Source: Scytonema sp. UIC 10036 (GTDB taxonomy: Bacteria; Cyanobacteriota; Cyanobacteriia; Cyanobacteriales; Nostocaceae). From it: a stretch of DNA of 64,000 nt. The DNA lies in NCBI RefSeq assembly GCF_009725235.1, contig NZ_WJFC01000027.1, positions 1-64,000 of the forward strand. Reading direction: 5' to 3'. Positions 55,302 through 64,000 of the stretch are shown here, one piece after another; positions within the stretch are counted from its first letter, which is position 1, and each line of letters begins with the position of its first letter. Both the position numbers and the translations under genes were made by a program. Below the pieces are notes generated by a model. The model was not told the DNA's origin. It was given only the letters and a program-made list of their open reading frames with translations, and searched no databases.

Positions 55302-55634
55302 CTACTCGTATCTATCTTTTTTCGATTTAATAACTTCTGTGACCTCATCATGCCTTTGACCTTCTATGATATCTTTTAAGTGAATTTTTCCGTCAATATA
55401 TTGAATATGAATTCGCCATCCTGATATTTTATCTATATCAGCACGATAGATTGCTTGTTTAATACCTTTTATTTTATGAAGTCTTGTTTTAGAGAAAGTC
55501 CTAGTTCTGTGACACTCATTATCTTCTAGTTCAGCCAAGGCTTCAAGGAAATTAATTTTAAATTCGTCTGGCAAAATTTTCATTGCTTCATGAATGATGC
55601 CATATTCATCTAAAAGAGGTTTAATTTGTGACAT
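55302..55634 (-). CDS. Small RelE/ParE-like or hypothetical protein
   Basis: The protein has 110 aa. Its N-terminal part is helical (EAMKILPDEFKINFLEALAE). The C-terminal half has strands with KTRLHKIKGIKQAIYRADID, GWRIHIQYIDGKIHLKDIIE and GQRHDE, a layout like RelE-type toxins, where the phosphate-binding basic patch is followed by a terminal His-containing strand. It starts in the stop codon of the next gene (TAATG), so the two are coupled. Toxin-antitoxin is one reading; a clear antitoxin fold is not recognised. Confidence 0.55.
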   Translation of the reverse strand: MSQIKPLLDEYGIIHEAMKILPDEFKINFLEALAELEDNECHRTRTFSKTRLHKIKGIKQAIYRADIDKISGWRIHIQYIDGKIHLKDIIEGQRHDEVTEVIKSKKDRYE

Positions 55635-56023
55635 TAGCTAGGCTGCAGATCAGCTTCTTGATTATCTAAGATTAGGTATTTGTAAATAGAATTTGCAACA
55701 GCAGTATATGCTTCTGATGCTTCTACAGCGCTTACAACTCTATAAAGAGTGATAATAATTCTATCAAAAATTGGATCTTCATCGATAGTAATAATTACCC
55801 TTATTGCAGGAGAAAGTCTAAGAGAATATAGAGAAGAATCATAATTATTTAGGTTAATTTTTCTGAATTGTTCAAGATAATTTGTATGAGATAAATATTT
55901 TCTATCGTTTAGAATACGCTGGAAATATTGATTCATGTTATTAACAATTACAGATCGGTCAGGCTGACTGAATGCTTCTAAGTCTTGTTCAAATTCTTTT
56001 GTTGATTCAATGAGTATTTCCAT
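55634..56023 (-). CDS. Small hypothetical protein, possible partner of the RelE-like gene
   Basis: In this 129-aa protein MEILIESTKEFEQDLEAFSQ, NMNQYFQRILNDRKYLS and YSLRLSPAIRVIITIDEDPI, followed by FDRIIITLYRVV, have the alpha-alpha-beta layout of ParE/RelE-like folds. The last ~25 residues are helical and acidic. It is translated just before the 55302-55634 gene, which it overlaps by one base. It may be a type II toxin with that gene as its partner, or the reverse. I do not recognise the family. Confidence 0.55.
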   Translation of the reverse strand: MEILIESTKEFEQDLEAFSQPDRSVIVNNMNQYFQRILNDRKYLSHTNYLEQFRKINLNNYDSSLYSLRLSPAIRVIITIDEDPIFDRIIITLYRVVSAVEASEAYTAVANSIYKYLILDNQEADLQPS

Positions 56024-56422
56024 AGAGATAAAGCTACAGCAATAAAAAACTTAGTCAAATTTTAACACATAAGTTGACATAAGAATGACAATTGTACTCT
56101 CATATGAGTTAGATAAATTCTTTCATAAGAAACAATTTATTTCTTGGAAATTCCTTAAGATGTGGGTTGAAAAGTGGTTGCTGTGATTTTAGACACGGAT
56201 CGATCCCCCCTAGCCTCCCTTAAAAAGGGTGGAAATACTCTGAAAATTCCCCATTGTAAGGTGGATAATGGGGAAGCTTGAATGTTTTGCTACTGATGAA
56301 AGGACTTTTCAAACATCCTCTTAAGAGTTACTAATTTGTATACCAATAGTTTACAAGTTATCTACGAAAGCACCGACTTCGGCTAAAAATGCGACAATAA
56401 GCCCATCTTCTGATGGACAACA
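56024..56422. other. Intergenic region with MITE-like flanking sequence
   Basis: No gene is seen. The stretch CCTAGCCTCCCTTAAAAAGG near 56209 is a typical dispersed cyanobacterial repeat (a similar piece starts at 40432). No promoter is defended. Confidence 0.4.
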
Positions 56423-57172
56423 ATGAAATTTCTTGGAATCGACTTAGGCTGGAAATCTCAACCAAGCGGCTTATGCTACCTAGAACTGACAGACGAAAAA
56501 CTGCAAATCATAGACTTAGATCGAAAACAACACATAACAGACATTCTTTCTTGGATTGACACTTGCCTCAAACCAGAAGAATCAGCCATTATTGCTGTAG
56601 ACGCACCAACCTTGATCCCCAACACAACCGGAAGCCGTCTACCCGATAAACTAACTCACAAACACTTTGGCAAATATCATGCAGGATGCTACCCAGCAAA
56701 TCTTAGCCTACCCTTTGCAGAGCGAACAGTAAACTTTGGACTAGAACTAGAAGCCCGTGGTTTTAACCACGCTCCAACCATAGAACCACAAAAACCAGGA
56801 AGATATCAAATCGAAGTATTTCCCCATCCAGCAATCGTCCATCTCTTCGGCTTAGAACGCATCCTCAAATACAAAAAAGGACGCCTCAACGATCGCCGCG
56901 CAGAACTCATCAAACTCTATAATTACATCACAGAAATTTTACCCGGACTCCATCCTCCTCTGTGTCCTCTGCGACTCTGCGGTTCATTCATTCCAGAAAT
57001 TCCTACTACGGGCGCATCCCTCAAAGAAACCGAAGATAAACTCGATAGCCTCATCTGTGCTTACGTTGCAGCTTACTGGTGGTATTGGGGAGAACAACGC
57101 AACCTAGCACTAGGCGATTGCGCTACAGGTTACATTATCATCCCCAATAGGATTTTAGATTTTAGATTTTAG
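56423..57172 (+). CDS. DUF429 protein (RNase H-like fold)
   Basis: This 249-aa protein opens MKFLGIDLGWKSQPSGLCYL, with the Asp-Leu-Gly-Trp motif of DUF429. IIAVDAPTLIPNTTGSRLPD, YPANLSLPF, QIEVFPHPAIVHLFG and KLDSLICAYVAAYWWYW follow, all characteristic. Conserved acidic residues (Asp7, Asp in AVDAP, Asp in DKLDSL) suggest a metal-dependent RNase H-like nuclease, but the family is uncharacterised. The coding sequence ends within ATTTTAG heptad repeats, which supply the last residues ILDFRF, so the C-terminus may differ from relatives. Confidence 0.88.
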   Translation: MKFLGIDLGWKSQPSGLCYLELTDEKLQIIDLDRKQHITDILSWIDTCLKPEESAIIAVDAPTLIPNTTGSRLPDKLTHKHFGKYHAGCYPANLSLPFAERTVNFGLELEARGFNHAPTIEPQKPGRYQIEVFPHPAIVHLFGLERILKYKKGRLNDRRAELIKLYNYITEILPGLHPPLCPLRLCGSFIPEIPTTGASLKETEDKLDSLICAYVAAYWWYWGEQRNLALGDCATGYIIIPNRILDFRF

Positions 57173-57226
57173 ATTTTAGATTTTAGATTGCCAATCCAAA
57201 ATCCAAAATCCAAAATCCAAAATTTT
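57151..57226. repeat. ATTTTAG heptads and complementary AATCCAA heptads
   Basis: Five ATTTTAG units (57152-57187) are followed by four AATCCAA/AATCCAAA units (57192-57223). The array lies between convergent genes and can form an A/T-rich stem, perhaps acting as a bidirectional terminator. Confidence 0.75.
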
Positions 57227-57227
57227 C

Positions 57228-59846
57228 CTACTGCGCCCAAACAATCAACCGTGGCTCATAAGGACTAGAAAGATATTTGTGCTTGGGTAACACGCGCAAA
57301 GACAAACCTTGTAAACCAGAAGTTGTGTAAATAACATCAGTCGTGTAAATACTCAATCCGTCCCGATCTTCCCCTTGGTAATTCATCACCACAGAAATAC
57401 CGTTGACAATATCACCATTGGCATCAATCGCACCTTGGTAAAGTTCCAATTGCACATCTTGTTCTGTTAAAGTTGCCAAATCAACTTTAGCTTTGACGCT
57501 AACAGTCTGGTTAACCTCAATCTCAGCACCAGAAGATATGTTAATATCCTTGATTTTTATACTGTACCAGTGTGCAGTTAAATTTTCTTTCCAAGCAGCT
57601 AATTCCTTAGCTGGGGCATAGTTATCAGCCGTTAAAGTGTGACAGCGATCGCTCGCCGGGAAATAAGCCCGTAAAGCATATTCTCCCACCATCCGCGCCG
57701 TGTTGAAGAACGGGCAGTTCAATCGAATGGCGTCCTTCATTTTATCAACCCAGCGACGGGGTAAGCCATCCACATCCCGGTCATAGAACAAAGGCACGAC
57801 TTCCTTTTCCAAAATATCGTAAAAAGCATTTGCCTCGATTTGGTCCTGGTAGTTGGGATCGTCATACAATTCCCCATGCCCAATTGCCCAACCAGTGCGG
57901 ACGTAATCAGCTTCGTCCCACCAACCATCAAGCACGCTGAGATTTGGCAACCCGTTCATTGCTGCCTTCATACCGCTTGTACCGGAAGCTTCCCGTGGGC
58001 GGCGTGGATTATTTAACCACACATCACAACCAGCCACCATCAATCGAGCTATGTGAATGTCGTAGTTGGGAACAAACACAACCTGCTTTTCCAAGTTTTG
58101 CTCGTGGATAAAGCGATTGATTTCGCGAATCAGTTCTTTACCCGGAATATCTTTAGGGTGTGCCTTACCAGCAAAGACAAACTGCACCTTGCGGTCTTTA
58201 TTACCCAACAAAATTCTTTTAATCCGCTCAATATCGCGCATCCACAAGGTAGCACGTTTGTAGGTGGCAAAGCGTCGGGCAAAACCAATGGTAAGAACTT
58301 TTGGATCGAGAACTTCTTGTGCTTGGGCAATTTCTACAGGAGAAGCCCCGCGATCCCGTAAATGCTTCACCAAACGTTCCCGCACGTACATAATCATGTC
58401 CAAGCGACAGCGTTCGTGATTGCGCCACAACTCCTCATCGGGGATCGCGTCCATCCGTTCCCATAAAGGGTGATCGGTTGGTGCTGATGACCAGCTCGGT
58501 CCTAAGTAGCGATCGTATAATTCTTGAGTCGATTTAGCAACGCAGCTACGAGCATGAACACCGTTTGTGATGGCTGTAATGGGGACTTCCTCAACTGGTA
58601 CACCCTGCCACAAACCTTTGAACATTTGTCGTGACACAACCCCGTGCAATTGTGCTACACCGTTAGAAAATGTTGCCATTTTTAGCGCCAGCACCGCCAT
58701 ACTAAACGGAGCAGACAAATCACCTGCATTTTCCCGTGCCAACGCTAAAAATTGGTCTTTATTTAAACCAAAAACATCTGCGTAGTATCCCAGATAATGC
58801 AAAACCTTATCTGGTGGGAACAGGTCAATTCCCGCAGGTACTGGTGTGTGAGTGGTAAAAATGTTACTGGAAGCCACTACTTGTTTGGCTTCGACATAAC
58901 TCAGCCCTTGTTCTTGAATCAGGATGCGGATACGCTCTAATGCTGAGAAAGCTGCATGACCTTCATTCATATGGTAAGCAGTAACATCATAACCCAGCGC
59001 TTTCAGCATTCGGACACCACCGATCCCCAACATCATCTCTTGGTGGATACGCATATCAATATCGCCACCATAGAGTTGGTCTGTGATGTCATGATCGTAA
59101 GGGTTATTTGGCTCAATATTCGTGTCTAGCATATACAAAGGCACTGTTCCCACTTGTACGCGCCAAACACGGGCATACACCGTTCGCCCTGGATAGTCCA
59201 CGCCAATTCGCAATTCGGAACCATCAGCATTGCGTTCCAGCTGCAAAGGCATATTGTAAAAGTCGTTGATGGGGTAGCGTTCTTGCTGCCAACCATCTGC
59301 ATTGAGATATTGAGCAAAATAGCCTTGCTGGTAAAGCAAACCTACACCAACTAAGGGTAAACCCAAATCGCTAGCTGATTTGAGGTGATCCCCAGCGAGA
59401 ACTCCCAAACCTCCAGAGTAAATGGGCAAACAATCGACAAGCCCGAATTCAGCAGAAAAATAGGCGTAGCATTCTTGTCCTTTTTCCTTTGTCCTTTGTC
59501 CTTTGTTATCTAAAGAAGGACTAATGACGAATGACGAATGACCAGTTCGTTGCTTCTGATACCAAGTGCGTTCGTGAAAATAATCTTCCAACTGACGGGC
59601 AGCTCGATCCATTTGCGCTAGGAAGCCTTCATCTTCCACAACTTCCATCAATCTTGCTTGATTAATTGTACCAAGCATCAAAACAGGATTGTGACGGCTC
59701 GATTCCCATAAATCCGCATCTAAACGACGAAATAAGTCTTTGGTCTCAACGTTCCAATCCCAATGGAGGTTATACGCTAACTTCCGTAGCGGCTCAAGTC
59801 GCTGCGGTAGTGATGGAGATACATTAAAAGTACGAATTGGCTGCAT
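57228..59846 (-). CDS. glgP: Alpha-glucan (glycogen) phosphorylase
   Basis: The protein has 872 aa. The N-terminal DUF3417-type region (LPQRLEPLRKLAYNLHWDWN) is typical of the shorter cyanobacterial phosphorylases. The catalytic region has CYAYFSAEFGLVDCLPIYSG, GGLGVLAGDHLKSASDLGLP, YHMNEGHAAFSALERI and the PLP-binding element EASGTSGMKAAMNGL. It releases glucose-1-phosphate from glycogen in the cytoplasm. Odd feature: residues ~100-124 (GHSSFVISPSLDNKGQRTKE) are encoded by heptad repeats inserted in frame between two conserved parts; relatives lack them, as far as I recall. The protein should tolerate this in a surface loop. The start is ATG at 59846. Confidence 0.93.
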   Translation of the reverse strand: MQPIRTFNVSPSLPQRLEPLRKLAYNLHWDWNVETKDLFRRLDADLWESSRHNPVLMLGTINQARLMEVVEDEGFLAQMDRAARQLEDYFHERTWYQKQRTGHSSFVISPSLDNKGQRTKEKGQECYAYFSAEFGLVDCLPIYSGGLGVLAGDHLKSASDLGLPLVGVGLLYQQGYFAQYLNADGWQQERYPINDFYNMPLQLERNADGSELRIGVDYPGRTVYARVWRVQVGTVPLYMLDTNIEPNNPYDHDITDQLYGGDIDMRIHQEMMLGIGGVRMLKALGYDVTAYHMNEGHAAFSALERIRILIQEQGLSYVEAKQVVASSNIFTTHTPVPAGIDLFPPDKVLHYLGYYADVFGLNKDQFLALARENAGDLSAPFSMAVLALKMATFSNGVAQLHGVVSRQMFKGLWQGVPVEEVPITAITNGVHARSCVAKSTQELYDRYLGPSWSSAPTDHPLWERMDAIPDEELWRNHERCRLDMIMYVRERLVKHLRDRGASPVEIAQAQEVLDPKVLTIGFARRFATYKRATLWMRDIERIKRILLGNKDRKVQFVFAGKAHPKDIPGKELIREINRFIHEQNLEKQVVFVPNYDIHIARLMVAGCDVWLNNPRRPREASGTSGMKAAMNGLPNLSVLDGWWDEADYVRTGWAIGHGELYDDPNYQDQIEANAFYDILEKEVVPLFYDRDVDGLPRRWVDKMKDAIRLNCPFFNTARMVGEYALRAYFPASDRCHTLTADNYAPAKELAAWKENLTAHWYSIKIKDINISSGAEIEVNQTVSVKAKVDLATLTEQDVQLELYQGAIDANGDIVNGISVVMNYQGEDRDGLSIYTTDVIYTTSGLQGLSLRVLPKHKYLSSPYEPRLIVWAQ
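59475..59545. repeat. Heptad repeats inserted in the glgP coding sequence
   Basis: CTTTGTC units (59475-59505) and ATGACGA units (59524-59543) lie inside glgP. They add about 24 codons without shifting the frame. Confidence 0.8.
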
Positions 59847-60351
59847 AGGTCAGCAAACCTCTAGCTTCAATTAAGGCTATTGTTGACTCTAATTCCTTAA
59901 AGCTGCCAACTTCTTAATACTCTATTTGTCATCTTTTCTCAATACTAATAATTTTTGTAAAGTATTCTCATTTTTTCTGTTAACCCAGTTACTGAGGGTC
60001 TTTGGAACCCCAAGTGCCACTAATGACTACACCATAATTACGAGAAAACTTAATCATTTTGATATATTCTTTCCGTAAATCAACTAAATATGAGTATTTA
60101 TTTTACATAACTTTATACTTCGTTAAGCAAGTACTGCAAAGTTAGAACTTACACATAGCCCCCTTTCTCAGGGGATGCTGTTAGTCCCACCTCGTTGTTG
60201 ACCCCACCTCGTTCGTTGTTGACCCCACCTCGTTCCCAGGCGGAGCCTGGGAATGCCTTGTTGAGAGGCTCCGCCTCCTAAATGGCAAAGCAGAGCCTCG
60301 CAGTCTGTATTCCCGTCGTACCACTGCGGGAGAACATTTCTGTTCAATTGC
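59847..60351. other. Intergenic region with a GC-rich repeat cluster
   Basis: No gene is seen. At 60188-60320 lie CCCCACCTCGTT direct repeats, the GGCGGAGCCTGGGAATGCC element and AGAGGCTCCGCCTCC. They match the repeat family at 19679-19853. The 59860-60180 part is AT-rich and holds nothing recognisable. Confidence 0.55.
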
Positions 60352-60627
60352 CTAAACACCCTCAGGCTGCCGATCTATTAGCCCTGACGCTACCTCATCT
60401 ATAGTTTTATTAAGGTACACAGCTCGCTCATCAACTGCTCGAATCCAATCAATAGGAAACCAACGATGCTGACCATCCGGTGAGTTATTTTTAGTTAGCT
60501 TGATGTACTTACCACCTTCGACTTTGTCTACCGTGCCAATATGCGTATCAGACGCACCTGCTAAGCCACCAGGTCCTTCTGCATAAACAGGGTGATGTTC
60601 TTGAATCTTGGATATATCCCCAGACAT
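60352..60627 (-). CDS. DUF2171 domain protein
   Basis: I start at ATG 60627 (MSGDISKIQEHHPVYA), with GGAG at a suitable distance. The 91-aa product has HPVYAEGPGGLAGASDTHIG, TVDKVEGGKYIKLTK and HRWFPIDWIRAVDERAVYLN. This is the PRC-barrel-like DUF2171 pattern, in which a small beta barrel with I-G-x-V-D-x-V-E is typical. The function is unknown; relatives are stress-linked in several bacteria. It stands alone near repeats. The downstream flank contains the 60188-60320 repeats. Confidence 0.75.
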   Translation of the reverse strand: MSGDISKIQEHHPVYAEGPGGLAGASDTHIGTVDKVEGGKYIKLTKNNSPDGQHRWFPIDWIRAVDERAVYLNKTIDEVASGLIDRQPEGV

Positions 60628-60921
60628 AGGCTCTCCTTCAGACGTTTCAATCAATACGCCTCATAATATGCTGTCTCTTCTGGAATACTCCTCACTCTCC
60701 AGGCAGAAAGGGCAATCGGGTCTGTGTAGATTAATTCCTCTCTTACAAATTAGCTTAATAGATGTACGTATAAATCACCAGGAACGCACCAACGGTTATT
60801 AATAATGACTTCACCACTGAGAATTCTAATACGCTCAGAATCTACAGCAGGATACAGCTTGTGAACTGAAACTTCCCTGGCATCTAATTACAATTAGTCA
60901 ACGAGGTGCTGGATTTGCGCT

Positions 60922-62829
60922 TCATAGTGACAAGTAAGATTCAAATCGCTCTCGCAATTGTTCAACCGTCAAATTTTGTGTCCAATACTCGACTAAAGCA
61001 TGACCAAATGCCCAAGCATTGCGATCGCTAGAGGCAGAGTTTTCTAGCAGCAATGGCCAAAGTGATAGAAGGTCAAATTTGTTGAGATTATCTGTACTTA
61101 AGAGTGAGAAAAGCTCATAAGCCATCTGAAGTTTGCCAATGACAATTGGCAACTGCTCTACTGGAATTTGTGCTGCTAGTAAATTAGCGAGGGCTGGTGA
61201 GCCTGTTGACATTGTAGAAATGAATTGTAGAACAGGGCTTTTCAAAAATGCTGTAAGTCCCTGAGTTGTTGCCATCTGAAAAGTGTAGCGATCGATGATT
61301 TTGGCTGCTGCTGCTGTGCGGGCTTCTCGATCGCGTAAAAAGCGAGCAAGACGGAGTTGCTTGGCTGGTGCGATCGCATTTATCAACCCTAATGATAGTG
61401 CATCTATTCCCCATGGAACGCGAGACGTTTTGCTGTCACCAGTGACGACGGGCAAAACTAAATTGCAAAAGTCTCCCAAAAGTTGAGCGCGATATTCTGT
61501 TGCTTCCCGAATTGCCACTTCCTTTGGGCGATTTCCCCATTCCCAATCATAAGGAGGTTCCCACTCTCGAATAGGACGCAGACGATCGACTTGAGTGACA
61601 ACTGCGATCGCTGGTAAATCTGCTGTGTCTGCTTTTAAGTCTTTCAGAAAATCCACATCCATTTGCAATGCGGGATCGAGAGCAGGAGTCACTAGTAGTA
61701 CCAAATCTGCTCTTTTAGTATAATCCAGCACTGTTTCTCGTAAATCTTTACGGTTGACTTGCTCGTAACCAGGTGTATCCAAAAGTGAGAGTGTTTCTCC
61801 TGTATGGCTTTTCCACTGGTAATTTTGAATCCGATCTGTACTGGGCAAAACATCAACTGCAGCTAAATCTGTTTGAAAGAGGGTATTGATTAGGCTGCTT
61901 TTGCCAGACCCCGTTCGCCCTACAAGGAGAATGTTAACAGGTTTTTGCTCCACTGCCTCTACAGGTTCTGCTCGATCTAGGATATCGCGCAGAGTTTGAG
62001 TTTTGACTTCGGGTAAACTGGGTGTGGGAACAGAAGGTGCTGAGACGGGCAATGTTGTGGTACTGTAAAGAGCAATCGCCTGTTGGCACAAGTTTTTCAA
62101 AGCTGCTTCTCTCAAAAGCTGGCTCAAATTCACCAACAACTGCTGAGTTGCTTGGTTACCGGAACGCTGGCTGGCAACTCTAGCTACGGCTGCTGCTGGG
62201 TTTAACAGCCACTGCGCCCAATTCCACGCTCGCAAAAGTTTACGAGCAGAAGGCTCTAACTTGCGGTACATTTCATAGGCTTGGAATGCTTGTCCAACCG
62301 TGACTTGATTGAGAACAGGAGATAAATTCTGCATCCACCGATCTAAGTCGTCTACCGTTCCCCGAATGAGACCATAAGCTTGGGGAACGTAAATGTTCAA
62401 CAAGGGATACTTTTCTTGTGGGTTGTAGATTTGAGCGATCGCCACAACAAGTTCCTGACAGCGCTGCCAAAAAGTTGACCAGTCTTCCCAGATGGGGCGA
62501 TCGTTGAGTGAAGCTTTCAGTATCTCCTGTAGAGCGGCTTCTGCTTGCTTTGCAGCATCAGTTTCCACTGGTAGCTCAGATGAATCGCCTGTAGTCGATT
62601 CCAGTTCTTTGCTAACTTCCGCCACTATGGCTTCCACTTGACCAACTAAGGGTTGAGTCCATTTCACCAACAACCAGCGCCAACCAACAAATACAAGAAT
62701 AAATACAGCCCAGATCCAGTTAATGCTCCACTCATGAATTTGGAACCCGGCTGCTATCAGTACAAAACCAACGATCGCTGCGATCGGTGTTGCCAAGACA
62801 AGCCACTGCCATAATTTTAATCGCGCCAT
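60922..62829 (-). CDS. Membrane-anchored GTPase
   Basis: In this 635-aa protein two N-terminal helices (LWQWLVLATPIAAIVGFVLI and WIWAVFILVFVGWRWLLV) lead to a helical region (~80-290). A Ras/Era-like GTPase domain follows (~300-470) with G1 GRTGSGKSSLINTLF, a G2-region Thr, G3 LLDTPGYEQ and G4 VTQVDRLRP. A C-terminal helical part with a hydrophobic segment comes last. The architecture suggests a membrane-tethered GTPase of the YeeP/YkfA- or DUF697-like type, common in cyanobacteria. It may act in membrane or stress biology, but its role is unknown. The ATG at 62829 is standard. Confidence 0.83.
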   Translation of the reverse strand: MARLKLWQWLVLATPIAAIVGFVLIAAGFQIHEWSINWIWAVFILVFVGWRWLLVKWTQPLVGQVEAIVAEVSKELESTTGDSSELPVETDAAKQAEAALQEILKASLNDRPIWEDWSTFWQRCQELVVAIAQIYNPQEKYPLLNIYVPQAYGLIRGTVDDLDRWMQNLSPVLNQVTVGQAFQAYEMYRKLEPSARKLLRAWNWAQWLLNPAAAVARVASQRSGNQATQQLLVNLSQLLREAALKNLCQQAIALYSTTTLPVSAPSVPTPSLPEVKTQTLRDILDRAEPVEAVEQKPVNILLVGRTGSGKSSLINTLFQTDLAAVDVLPSTDRIQNYQWKSHTGETLSLLDTPGYEQVNRKDLRETVLDYTKRADLVLLVTPALDPALQMDVDFLKDLKADTADLPAIAVVTQVDRLRPIREWEPPYDWEWGNRPKEVAIREATEYRAQLLGDFCNLVLPVVTGDSKTSRVPWGIDALSLGLINAIAPAKQLRLARFLRDREARTAAAAKIIDRYTFQMATTQGLTAFLKSPVLQFISTMSTGSPALANLLAAQIPVEQLPIVIGKLQMAYELFSLLSTDNLNKFDLLSLWPLLLENSASSDRNAWAFGHALVEYWTQNLTVEQLRERFESYLSL

Positions 62830-63244
62830 AATCTGATACCCATCTCATGCCATTTTGGATTTTAGATTTTAGATTTTGGATTAAGAAACCCTTACCTAAA
62901 CTTACTTTCACCTAACTATCTGTCATTTTTCAATGTGTAAATTGTTATTAGCCTTACCCAATACACGCAAAAAAATGGAATATTGTTTTTTGCAAAAGAC
63001 CCTTCAGGAACCAGTCTAGCGTTTTCAATTTTCTATGTTTCAGACCTTATGATGTTACAAAAACTTTTAACGTACTGTATTGACAAAGTAAATACAATAT
63101 GTTTATCCTTATAATCTATAAATGTGTAAGTGGGTGCAAGTAATTATACTCAACACCAGTTTTAGATATCAAACACTAAATATAGACAGTTTAGTAGATG
63201 CGTTATGCGATCGCATACTAGTTGCAAGATACATAAGAAAATTC
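62830..63244. other. Intergenic region
   Basis: A short ATTTTAG/ATTTTGG heptad run lies at 62852-62881. The rest is AT-rich; TATGCGATCGCATA at 63204-63217 is a palindromic HIP1 site. No gene is seen. Confidence 0.5.
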
Positions 63245-63814
63245 CTAATTTACGTAACTTCCCAGTAATTGCTTGATAGAAACTGCGATCTCGGGAAATG
63301 CTAGCGGGCTAATATAACCTTGTGTTAAAGTTTCTTTTGATTGATAACCTTCATCTGTAGGTACGCGAAACACGATGAGTTGCATGGTACGCAAATTAAT
63401 CACCCAGTACTCTGGAATGCCTACAGATGAATAAATTTTGCTTTTATCCTCCAAGTCTTTATTTAAACTAGAGTCTGAGTACTCAATCAGCCAAAATATA
63501 TTTTCCGGATAAGGGTGATGTTGTCGGTAATCTCGTCCCAAACGTTGAACTACTGCAATATCGGGTTCTGGTTCGGAGTTATTTTGTCGCAATGTGATGG
63601 GCTTAGCTTGCCGAACTTTTGCTCTTTCACCCAATAGATACATCAGGTACTCTCCACCTTCATCGCTAGAGTAAGCGTGAGATTCTCCTTCAGGAGCCAT
63701 TTCTACAATCTCTCCATTCAGCAACTCAACGTGACGTTGTTCCAAAATTCCGGCTGCAATCATTCGGTGATAGTCTTCAATTGTCCACTTGGCAGTTGTT
63801 AAGGTCACAGTCAA
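63245..63814 (-). CDS. Uma2-family (DUF820) PD-(D/E)XK endonuclease-like protein
   Basis: In this 189-aa protein WTIEDYHRMIAAGILEQRHV, ELLNGEIVEMAPEGESHAY, SEPEPDIAVVQ and WLIEYSDSSLNKDLEDKSKI are all standard Uma2 elements. The nuclease core Asp (PEPDIAVV), Glu (LIEYSD) and Lys (DKSKIYSS) are present. Uma2 genes are very numerous in cyanobacteria and their cellular role is not known. The start ATG at 63814 is followed by the typical N-terminus. It stands alone and is not obviously in an operon. Confidence 0.92.
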   Translation of the reverse strand: MTVTLTTAKWTIEDYHRMIAAGILEQRHVELLNGEIVEMAPEGESHAYSSDEGGEYLMYLLGERAKVRQAKPITLRQNNSEPEPDIAVVQRLGRDYRQHHPYPENIFWLIEYSDSSLNKDLEDKSKIYSSVGIPEYWVINLRTMQLIVFRVPTDEGYQSKETLTQGYISPLAFPEIAVSIKQLLGSYVN

Positions 63815-63883
63815 TACCTCCGCACGCTAAGGGAACGGCTTTTGAGCTTCCATTTTTATGCTACTTTGCTTTTTACTTAAAAT

Positions 63884-63912
63884 CCCCTGAGGCAATGTCC
63901 ATGCCTCAGGGG
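63884..63912 (-). terminator. Perfect hairpin, likely terminator of a gene beyond the right end
   Basis: CCCCTGAGGCA (63884-63894) pairs exactly with TGCCTCAGGGG (63902-63912). On the minus strand ATTTTAAG follows, so it would end a transcript coming from the right side of the window. The window itself ends 88 bp on. Confidence 0.65.
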
Positions 63913-64000
63913 TGGAACCAAAAGGTTTCAAACTTTCAGTTTTGTATTCACAATTTCTGCCAAGTTAATTTCCGGTTCCTGCAAATTCATTCTTTAAGTC

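Noticed and set aside
63928..63990. 20-codon minus-strand ORF at the right end
   Set aside because: It follows an in-frame stop and is too short to judge; it may be the end of a gene, but the window stops 10 bases further on.

Overview
The window looks like a chromosome segment of a filamentous, probably heterocyst-forming (Nostocales-type) cyanobacterium. I infer this from the many HIP1 octamers (GCGATCGC), heptad short tandem repeats of the GCTAATG, ATTTTAG and CTTTGTC types, dispersed palindromes, and typical cyanobacterial families (CHASE2, DUF928, CHAT-TPR, DUF4351/Rpn, Uma2, DUF429, DUF4126, NYN). I could recognise no rRNA, tRNA, CRISPR array or complete insertion sequence.

Layout. 0-8 kb: a haemagglutinin-type exoprotein remnant, an RTX-like repeat gene cut by a nonsense codon, a REC-GAF-GGDEF diguanylate cyclase, a hybrid histidine kinase with an ethylene-receptor (ETR1-like) membrane sensor, and a lone double-glycine leader peptide. 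8-18 kb: a DUF4126 membrane protein, an unusual four-EF-hand (calmodulin-like) plus Erv/Alr sulfhydryl oxidase fusion, a DUF928-like secreted protein and two paralogous AAA-like ATPases, one fused to CHASE2. 18-24 kb: mltA, metF, trpS, a HigBA-type toxin-antitoxin pair and a TetR/GST divergent pair whose GST 3' end is replaced by an IS4-type transposase remnant. 24.5-27.3 kb: a compact operon of EamA exporter, Fe(II)/2-oxoglutarate oxygenase and histone-deacetylase-like amidohydrolase. 27.9-28.6 kb: a PIN toxin/antitoxin pair with a dead toxin.

28.7-44.7 kb is the most interesting part, a peptide maturation and export island. It holds a B12-binding radical SAM protein, a peptidase-C39 ABC exporter with an N-terminal cyclic-nucleotide-binding-like region, an HlyD adaptor, a small DNA-binding-like protein, a parvulin-like foldase, five small peptide genes (four with GG leaders), a GNAT-TPR protein, a Nif11-leader precursor with two Leu-Tyr-Gly motifs in its core, a 42-aa protein and a SPASM-type radical SAM enzyme. 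The last three resemble a spliceotide (tyramine-excising, beta-amino-acid-forming) RiPP locus, but the radical SAM gene has lost its 3' end next to a palindromic MITE, so the splicing branch may be decaying while the GG-peptide export branch looks intact.

44.8-64 kb: an NYN nuclease, a CHASE2-adenylate cyclase-PilZ protein with DUF928, a secreted TPR-CHAT protease-like protein, an Rpn/DUF4351 gene with a 366-bp tandem duplication of its 3' end, a pyruvate-kinase-like protein lacking the B domain and key residues, a pair of small RelE-like genes, DUF429, glycogen phosphorylase with an in-frame repeat insertion, DUF2171, a membrane GTPase and a Uma2 protein.

A recurring theme is gene debris: short fragments of CHAT, pyruvate-kinase-like, radical SAM, small-peptide and Rpn genes lie away from or beside their intact relatives, often next to short repeats.
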